From: JASLBX01 sp036374175
GTDB taxonomy: Bacteria; Actinomycetota; Actinomycetes; Jiangellales; Jiangellaceae
Direction: 5' to 3'
DNA: 9,672 bases
NCBI GenBank assembly: GCA_036374175.1
Contig: DASUUH010000075.1
Location: 1 to 9,672 of the forward strand
In this document: piece after piece, positions 5,959 through 9,672 of the stretch
Layout of the letters: each line of letters opens with the position of its first letter
Numbering within the stretch: the stretch's first letter is position 1
Translations under genes and position numbers: made by a program
Notes under the pieces: model-generated
What the model saw: only the letters and a program-made list of their open reading frames with translations
Databases searched by the model: none
Told to the model about the DNA's origin: nothing

Positions 5959-6546
5959 GCGTTGCTGCCGACCGAGATCGTAGTACTCCACATTGGGAAC
6001 CAGTCCGGTGGCGGTGGCCAATCGGACGTTGTAGTTGAAGATTGCCGTCACTTCGATGATGTGCAGAATGTCCTCGTCGGTATATCCGACCTCACGCAGC
6101 GCCGCGAGATCGCTCTGTTCGCATTGATCCGGTGTTTTGGTGAGCTTGGTGGCGAAGTCGAGCATGAGCCGATCACGCGGCGCGAGATCCACGTGGCGAT
6201 AGTTGGCAGCAAGCCTCTCCACCAGCACAGCGTCCTTGGTTCGCAACCTGAGCGCGGCCTCGTGCGCAGCCTCGCAATAGGGGCAGCCGGACTCGGCAGA
6301 GACGACGACCGCGATCATTTCACGCTGAGTCTTGGTAAGGCCTGACGGCCCGCGCATCAATTCATCGAAGTATGTCCACCAGCCCTGAAAGTGGCTCGGA
6401 GTCACGGCGAGCAGACGGGCAACATTGGGAACAAAGCCGATCCGCTCGGCGACCGGCGAGATCTCGGCCGCGACTTCTTCCGGCAGTTCGTCGGGTCCCG
6501 GCACCGAAATCCACGCCGCACTAGGGGTGCTGGCATACGTATTCAT
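5953..6546 (-). CDS. Carboxymuconolactone decarboxylase / AhpD-like peroxidase-related protein
   Basis: A 197-residue protein with the AhpD-type motif 'SGCPYCEAAHEAALR': Cys88 and Cys91 form the CxxC redox pair and His95 the proton relay. The helical lead-in 'GFVPNVARLLAVTPSHFQGWW' and the later 'LMLDFATKLT' and 'VTAIFNYNVRLA' match the peroxidase-related branch of the CMD family. Such proteins reduce peroxides through the CxxC thiols, with electrons from lipoyl proteins or other thiol donors; the actual donor is unknown here. Translation starts at ATG 6546 after a strong AGGAGG, six bases away. The gene faces the MFS remnant across a 231-bp spacer and converges on the peptidase: both stop codons are adjacent in TCATGA, giving a 6-bp overlap with no room for a terminator between. 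Confidence 0.9.
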   Translation of the reverse strand: MNTYASTPSAAWISVPGPDELPEEVAAEISPVAERIGFVPNVARLLAVTPSHFQGWWTYFDELMRGPSGLTKTQREMIAVVVSAESGCPYCEAAHEAALRLRTKDAVLVERLAANYRHVDLAPRDRLMLDFATKLTKTPDQCEQSDLAALREVGYTDEDILHIIEVTAIFNYNVRLATATGLVPNVEYYDLGRQQRS

Positions 6547-6777
6547 CGTTGTCCTCCTACTCTGGCTGCCATCTACGGCGGGTAATCACCGCTGGTGGTC
6601 ACCGCTCATCGCGCAACGCCTTCCTTTCGGCGATGCATATGCATTGGGGACGATCTCGATGCTCGAAGGGATACAGCCCGGCGTGAAGTGCGCTTGGCTG
6701 TGCGGCCATCGCGGTGTATTCCTCGGATTCGCGTGCTCGTCCTACCTGAAAAACCAGTCAGACGAGAGGCGATAGCG
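6547..6777. other. Non-coding spacer between the AhpD-like gene and the MFS remnant
   Basis: I see no convincing coding sequence here on either strand. The spacer holds the AhpD-like gene's ribosome site, two direct copies of TCACCGCT (6586-6593 and 6599-6606, starts 13 bp apart), and a perfect 12-bp palindrome at 6633-6644. As it separates divergent genes it is a plausible shared control region, possibly left over from when the transporter was intact. Confidence 0.5.
6633..6644. promoter_or_regulatory. Perfect 12-bp palindrome, candidate operator
   Basis: ATGCATATGCAT is its own reverse complement, AT-rich within GC-rich DNA, and lies 87 bp upstream of the AhpD-like start. Symmetric sites of this size in divergent promoters are often bound by TetR- or MarR-type dimers; none is encoded in the window. 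Confidence 0.4.
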
Positions 6778-7425
6778 GTGGCGACCGACACAGCGGCCAA
6801 AATGACGTCAACAGTTGCGCCCGGCGGTCGGCCGCATGTGGATGGTCGCGGTTGCCGCAATCGCACCCTCTCTCGTCGTGCTCGAGGACCACGCGATGGT
6901 CGTCGCGTTGCCCCACTTCAGCGTGATCTTGGACTGAGCCTCGCCGGACTCGAGTGGGTGGTACACATCTACACGCTAACCTTCGCGGTGCTAACGCTAG
7001 GCGGCGGAATGCTGGCAGACAGATTCGGAGTCCGACCGGTGTTCCTCGCCGGGCTGGCGCTGTTCACCGCAGCTTCCTTGGTCGCCGGCCTGGCATCCGA
7101 CGGTTCGTTGCTGGTCGGAATGCGTGCGACCCAAGGAGCAGGAGCGGTACTGGTGGGCGTCGCGCTGCTGCCGTTCACCGCGGTCATCGCCACCGTGTCG
7201 GCGAGATTGCCGGCCGACCTGGCTGGTTCCGCGGCGGACCCGAAGGGCTTTGCAGCGGGAGTAGAAGTTGGCCTGTCGGTCTATGCCGTGCTTGCGCTGG
7301 CCGCGGCGGCACTCGCGGTCGTCACACTACGAACGCGTGGGCTTCGATCGACCCCCCTGTCTAGGGCTCATGGTCCCAGCTTCGTAGGTCTTTCGGCAGG
7401 CACGGACTCCCAAGGCCGGGCGTAG
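6778..7425 (+). pseudogene. Decayed DHA2-type MFS transporter
   Basis: From a GTG at 6778 the frame reads 'VATDTAAK' and on to a GGRP segment. The first transmembrane helix, 'MWMVAVAAIAPSLVVLEDHA', then continues in the +1-shifted frame from 6836 until about 6915. There the sequence returns to the original frame with 'LQRDLGLSLAGLEWVVHIYT', 'GGGMLADRFGVRPVF' (MFS motif A between helices 2 and 3) and 'GMRATQGAGA' (motif near helix 4). Directly after this comes 'LLPFTAVIATVSARLPADLAG', which looks like a late helix (about 10), and 'VLALAAAALAVVTLRTRG', like the last helix. So two compensating frameshifts and a large internal deletion (about helices 5-9, plus a smaller one) have removed function. 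An intact relative has about 450-500 residues and 12-14 helices and effluxes drugs. It is transcribed toward the sigma factor gene. Confidence 0.75.
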
Positions 7426-7437
7426 CTTGGTACCTGA

Positions 7438-7455
7438 GCCCATCGGACCTTGGGC
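7438..7455 (+). other. Small hairpin between the MFS remnant and the sigma factor gene
   Basis: GCCCA (7438-7442) pairs with TGGGC (7451-7455) around an 8-base loop. It precedes the larger hairpin at the sigma factor start and may be part of its leader or a remnant terminator of the transporter. No T-run follows. Confidence 0.3.
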
Positions 7456-7463
7456 ACGTCGTC

Positions 7464-7484
7464 AGGAGCCGAAAGGAGGCTCCT
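7464..7484 (+). promoter_or_regulatory. Hairpin enclosing the ribosome binding site of the sigma factor gene
   Basis: AGGAGCC (7464-7470) pairs perfectly with GGCTCCT (7478-7484), a 7-bp stem with loop GAAAGGA (7471-7477). The Shine-Dalgarno run AAAGGAGG (7472-7479) lies partly in the loop and partly in the 3' arm, and the stem ends at the base before ATG (7485). Folding should hide the start region, so translation of the sigma factor could be controlled by temperature, a ligand, or ribosome access. The fold is certain as sequence complementarity; function is inferred. Confidence 0.55.
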
Positions 7485-8105
7485 ATGAACGCGTCGAGCG
7501 AGGCGGTCGATCTCGATCTGGGCCTGGTCGTTGTGGAACATCGCGCCCGGATCTACCGGTACGTGAGAAGCATGGCCAAAGATCCCGATGTGGCCGAAGA
7601 CCTCACGCAGGAGACGTTCCTCCGGGCGCTGCGACGCTTCGACTCCCTGCGAGATCCAGCGGCTCTCGTGCCGTGGCTCTACAGGCTGGCTACCAATGTC
7701 TTCATCGACTGGGTACGGGCCGAGGGCCGGCAGCGGCTCAGATACGCAGGCGAACTGGCGAGTGATGCGCCCGACCTGGTTGCGGACCTACCCGACTCCG
7801 CTCCGCGCATTGACCGCCGCGTCGAACAGACGGAGATGAGCGACTGTGTGCGGGACTTCGTCGACGATCTTCCGGACGACTTCCGCTCGGTGATCCTCCT
7901 CCATGACGCATATGGCCTGTCAAACCCTGAAATCGCGCAGATGCTCGGCCTGACCGTGGCGACCACCAAGATCAGGATCCATCGTGGGCGGCTGAGACTA
8001 CGCGAGGCGCTCGAAGGCGGCTGCGCGTTCGAGCCTGACGACCGAGGGGTTACCGTGTGCGATCCGGTGTCTTCTTCGGTGCGGCCCAATGAACGGCGTG
8101 CATGA
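7485..8105 (+). CDS. ECF-type RNA polymerase sigma factor with Cys-bearing C-terminal tail
   Basis: A 206-residue sigma-70 family protein with only regions 2 and 4. Region 2 spans about residues 18-85: 'DVAEDLTQETFLRALRRF' is the core-binding/-10 segment and 'VPWLYRLATNVFIDWVR' the 2.3-2.4 helix. Region 4 spans about 119-178: 'LPDDFRSVILLHDAYGLSNPEIAQMLGLTVATTKIRIHRGRLRLREAL' in overlapping pieces forms the -35 binding helix-turn-helix. After region 4 comes a tail 'GCAFEPDDRGVTVCDP' with Cys180 and Cys192, and Cys121 lies at the start of region 4. The tail resembles Cys-tailed ECF groups in which these thiols may sense metals or oxidants; that role is inferred. No anti-sigma factor is adjacent. 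The start is the ATG at 7485, behind a hairpin-bound ribosome site. It converges on the SHOCT gene. Confidence 0.93.
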   Translation: MNASSEAVDLDLGLVVVEHRARIYRYVRSMAKDPDVAEDLTQETFLRALRRFDSLRDPAALVPWLYRLATNVFIDWVRAEGRQRLRYAGELASDAPDLVADLPDSAPRIDRRVEQTEMSDCVRDFVDDLPDDFRSVILLHDAYGLSNPEIAQMLGLTVATTKIRIHRGRLRLREALEGGCAFEPDDRGVTVCDPVSSSVRPNERRA

Positions 8106-8110
8106 CGCGT

Positions 8111-8135
8111 GATAGCCCGCCGTTAGCGGGCTATC
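8111..8135. terminator. Strong hairpin between convergent sigma factor and SHOCT genes
   Basis: GATAGCCCGC (8111-8120) and GCGGGCTATC (8126-8135) form a perfect 10-bp stem with loop CGTTA. It begins 5 bp after the sigma factor stop codon and ends 17 bp before the SHOCT gene's stop. No T-run follows on either strand, as is usual for actinobacterial terminators; it could serve both genes. Confidence 0.75.
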
Positions 8136-8152
8136 GCAGGAGGTGCCGATCT

Positions 8153-8410
8153 CTAACTGGACTGGGTGTCGGTATCCGCGAGAATATCGCGGAGCCGGTT
8201 GTACTCGTCGATGTCGATCTCACCATTGACGAGCCGCCATTCGAGAGCTTCGTAGGGGAACTCCGTCTCCGACGCGACCGGTGTCTGCTGGGCTGACCCG
8301 TGCACCTGGTTCGCGTGACTGGACATACGACCATGCCCCATCATCATCCGGCCCATCAGCACCACACAGGCCACCATGAAGATGGCCCAGGTGAAGCCAC
8401 TCCACATCAT
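8153..8410 (-). CDS. Small membrane protein with C-terminal SHOCT domain
   Basis: An 85-residue protein. One N-terminal membrane span (about residues 4-22) is followed by a Met/His-rich stretch 'GRMMMGHGRMSSH', a Ser/Gln/Thr-rich linker, and 'YEALEWRLVNGEIDIDEYNRL' (about 53-73), a SHOCT motif, the short helical hairpin found at the ends of many small bacterial membrane proteins and thought to mediate oligomerisation. I chose the ATG at 8410: AGGAGG lies 8 bases before it, whereas the GTG at 8419 overlaps that site. It is 13 bp downstream of the DUF2892 gene, in what is clearly one operon. The Met/His cluster next to a copper-type ATPase hints at metal binding, which is inference. Confidence 0.85.
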   Translation of the reverse strand: MMWSGFTWAIFMVACVVLMGRMMMGHGRMSSHANQVHGSAQQTPVASETEFPYEALEWRLVNGEIDIDEYNRLRDILADTDTQSS

Positions 8411-8423
8411 CACAAACACCTCC

Positions 8424-8663
8424 TCACTTGATTAACTCGAGGTTCGAATCGTCGCGTCTTGCCGTCGAGAAACCGAACGGCAGATACAGCGGGCAGAAGC
8501 CGGTCGTGCCGCTTACGAGACCAAACAGGCCGATGGCCGAAAGCACAAGACCGACAGCGCCGCCTTGCAGTCCATCCAGCACAAGCAGACCGGTAGGTAG
8601 CAGAACTGCACCGAGTGTTAGCCGTACTGCCCGATCGACCGTACCTTCGTTGCGGTGGAACAT
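8424..8663 (-). CDS. DUF2892 (YgaP-like) inner membrane protein
   Basis: A 79-residue membrane protein of the DUF2892 family, the same module as the membrane part of E. coli YgaP. Seen: the family N-terminus 'NEGTVDRAVRLTLGAVLL', two hydrophobic helices (about 14-30 and 36-53) and the signature 'GTTGFCPLYLPFGFST' with Cys57. In YgaP this module is attached to a rhodanese domain that handles sulfane sulfur; here it stands alone. The ATG at 8663 follows AAAGGAG by 8 bases and is preferred over the GTG at 8672, which overlaps that site. The protein probably sits in the cytoplasmic membrane; its role is unknown, but family members are often near sulfur-trafficking and heavy-metal genes. It is followed by the SHOCT gene. 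Confidence 0.88.
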   Translation of the reverse strand: MFHRNEGTVDRAVRLTLGAVLLPTGLLVLDGLQGGAVGLVLSAIGLFGLVSGTTGFCPLYLPFGFSTARRDDSNLELIK

Positions 8664-8858
8664 CTTGGTCACTCCTTTGCGAGATATGTTGGATCAATAC
8701 CTATGCCAGCCCGGCCTGGCGCCAAGACCGTTGCCTAGAGTTAGGACGTCGGCGCGTGGCGAAGGGATACACATAGGGGCGAAGGCACACTGAGGAGGTG
8801 CCGCGTCAAGGCGCACCGGCGGGAGATTAACTGCGCTTCAACAACTCGGCAGCAGAGC
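8664..8858 (-). other. Spacer upstream of the DUF2892 gene and downstream of the copper ATPase
   Basis: No gene was found here. It must hold either the promoter of the DUF2892-SHOCT operon or a read-through leader. On the minus strand TTGGCG (8724-8719) lies 17 bases from AGGTAT (8701-8696), a weak -35/-10 candidate. A near-palindrome GCCAGCCCGGCCTGGC (8705-8720, 14 of 16 symmetric) falls between those two elements and could be an operator. A loose stem, GCGCA/TGCGC (8811-8815 and 8832-8836), might end the ATPase transcript. Confidence 0.4.
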
Positions 8859-9672
8859 TCATGCGGCGATCGCCAGGAAGCCCGACGGATTCGCGACGAA
8901 CTCGTCGCGGCAGCCGGTGGAGCAGAAGTAATAAATGCGACCGCCGTGGGTGGCGGTGGCGGCGGCATGCGCTGGGTCGATGGTCATGCCGCAGACCGGG
9001 TCCAACGCGGGCGGCGGCTCCGGTTCCTCGTGTTCATCTCCCGCCTCGACGACAGGTTCGGCGGCTCGGGGACGGGCGGCTGGCAGGTGCGGTGCCCGCC
9101 AGCGGCGCAGCCGGTTGGCGTTGGTCACGACGGACAGGGAGGACAGCGCCATGGCCGCGGCGGCCAGGATTGGTGACAGCAGTACGCCAATGAACGGGTA
9201 GAGCACACGGGCGGCGACGGGGATGCCGAGGGTGTTGTAGCCAAAGGCGAAGACGAGGTTCTGGCGGATGTTGCGCATGGTGGCCCGGCTGAGCGCGATC
9301 GCGGTGACCACACCCTCGAGCTGGCCGGAGATGAGGGTGACGTCGCTGGACTCGATCGCAACGTCGGTGCCGGTGCCGATGGCGATGCCGACGTCGGCCT
9401 GCGCGAGTGCGGGGGCGTCGTTGATGCCGTCGCCGACCATGGCGACGGTGCGGCCCTGCGCCTGGAGCGCCTTGATCTGCTCGGCCTTCTCGTGCGGCAG
9501 CACGTCGGCGAGGACGCGCTCGATCCCCGCGCGCTCGGCGATGGCTTCGGCGGTACGGGCGTTGTCGCCGGTGAGCATCCAGACCTGGAGGCCGAGCGCC
9601 GCGAGCTGGCCGACGGCCTCGGGCGACTCGGGCTTCAGAGTGTCGGCGACGGCGATGAGGCCGGCGAGGCGG
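8859..9672 (-). CDS. Cu(+)-type P1B ATPase with C-terminal YHS domain (partial at right edge)
   Basis: The frame is open to the right edge, so only the last 270 residues are visible. In order: the end of the phosphorylation domain with 'WMLTGDN' and 'VAMVGDGINDAPALAQ' (Mg/ATP hinge), then two closing membrane helices, and finally a YHS domain. The helices carry 'FGYNTLGIP' and 'MALSSLSVV', the YN and MxxSS signatures of P1B-1 pumps, which export Cu(I) or Ag(I). After an acidic Pro/Glu-rich linker comes 'DPVCGMTID' and 'GRIYYFCSTGCRDEF'; the three Cys (8991-8993, 8922-8924, 8910-8912) are the YHS metal ligands. The actuator domain, the DKTGT site and any N-terminal metal domain are off-window. 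YHS modules usually precede the pump or stand alone; placement at the C-terminus is less common. It lies 195 bp upstream of the DUF2892 gene, on the same strand. Confidence 0.93.
   Translation of the reverse strand, partial: RLAGLIAVADTLKPESPEAVGQLAALGLQVWMLTGDNARTAEAIAERAGIERVLADVLPHEKAEQIKALQAQGRTVAMVGDGINDAPALAQADVGIAIGTGTDVAIESSDVTLISGQLEGVVTAIALSRATMRNIRQNLVFAFGYNTLGIPVAARVLYPFIGVLLSPILAAAAMALSSLSVVTNANRLRRWRAPHLPAARPRAAEPVVEAGDEHEEPEPPPALDPVCGMTIDPAHAAATATHGGRIYYFCSTGCRDEFVANPSGFLAIAA

Noticed and set aside
6534..6541. ATACGTAT palindrome near the start of the AhpD-like gene
   Set aside because: An 8-bp symmetric site within codons; too short to distinguish from chance.
8808..8838. Stem GCGCA/TGCGC as a terminator of the copper ATPase
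   Set aside because: Short stem with a 16-base loop and a wobble pair, no T-run; too weak to list as a terminator on its own.

Overview
The window looks like a chromosomal stretch from a high-GC actinobacterium. Support: strongly GC-biased third codon positions, frequent GTG starts, at least one gene whose promoter placement suggests leaderless transcription, and protein families typical of soil Actinomycetia (DUF4389, ABC-2 exporter with actinobacterial-style ATPase, ECF sigma factor with a C-terminal Cys tail, SHOCT protein). I cannot name the genus. Both ends cut through genes.

Layout. (1) 1-1341: 3' part of a sulfide:quinone-oxidoreductase-like flavoprotein, then a thioredoxin; between them is a near-perfect palindrome resembling a CsoR/CstR-type operator. 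(2) 1457-3032: a two-repeat DUF4389 membrane protein and a PLP-dependent threonine/serine dehydratase, same strand, 25 bp apart. (3) 3033-4940: an ABC-2 exporter operon on the minus strand (ATPase then permease, ATGA overlap). Repeats built on TGTCCGG/CCGGACA lie on both sides: a compact array of three inverted-repeat units fills the gap between the dehydratase and permease stop codons, and related copies lie upstream of the ATPase. (4) 4987-6546: an M28-type zinc peptidase converging, with overlapping ends, on an AhpD-like carboxymuconolactone decarboxylase family protein. (5) 6547-7484: no intact gene; a regulatory-looking spacer with a 12-bp palindrome, then a decayed DHA2-type MFS transporter. 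(6) 7485-8105: an ECF sigma factor whose Shine-Dalgarno sequence is caught in a hairpin abutting the ATG, followed by a strong terminator-like hairpin. (7) 8153-9672, minus strand: a Cu(+)-type P1B ATPase with a C-terminal YHS domain (cut by the right edge), a DUF2892 (YgaP-like) membrane protein and a SHOCT protein.

How the parts may work together (inference): the two ends concern thiol/sulfide chemistry (SQR, thioredoxin, AhpD-like CxxC protein) and soft-metal export (CopA-YHS, DUF2892, SHOCT, Cys-tailed sigma factor), so the window may be part of a reactive-sulfur/copper stress region with unrelated transport and metabolic genes between. No phage, CRISPR, transposase, rRNA or tRNA was seen. 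The observations most worth following are the TGTCCGG repeat array and its flanking of the ABC operon, the operator-like palindrome before the thioredoxin, and the occluded ribosome binding site of the sigma factor.
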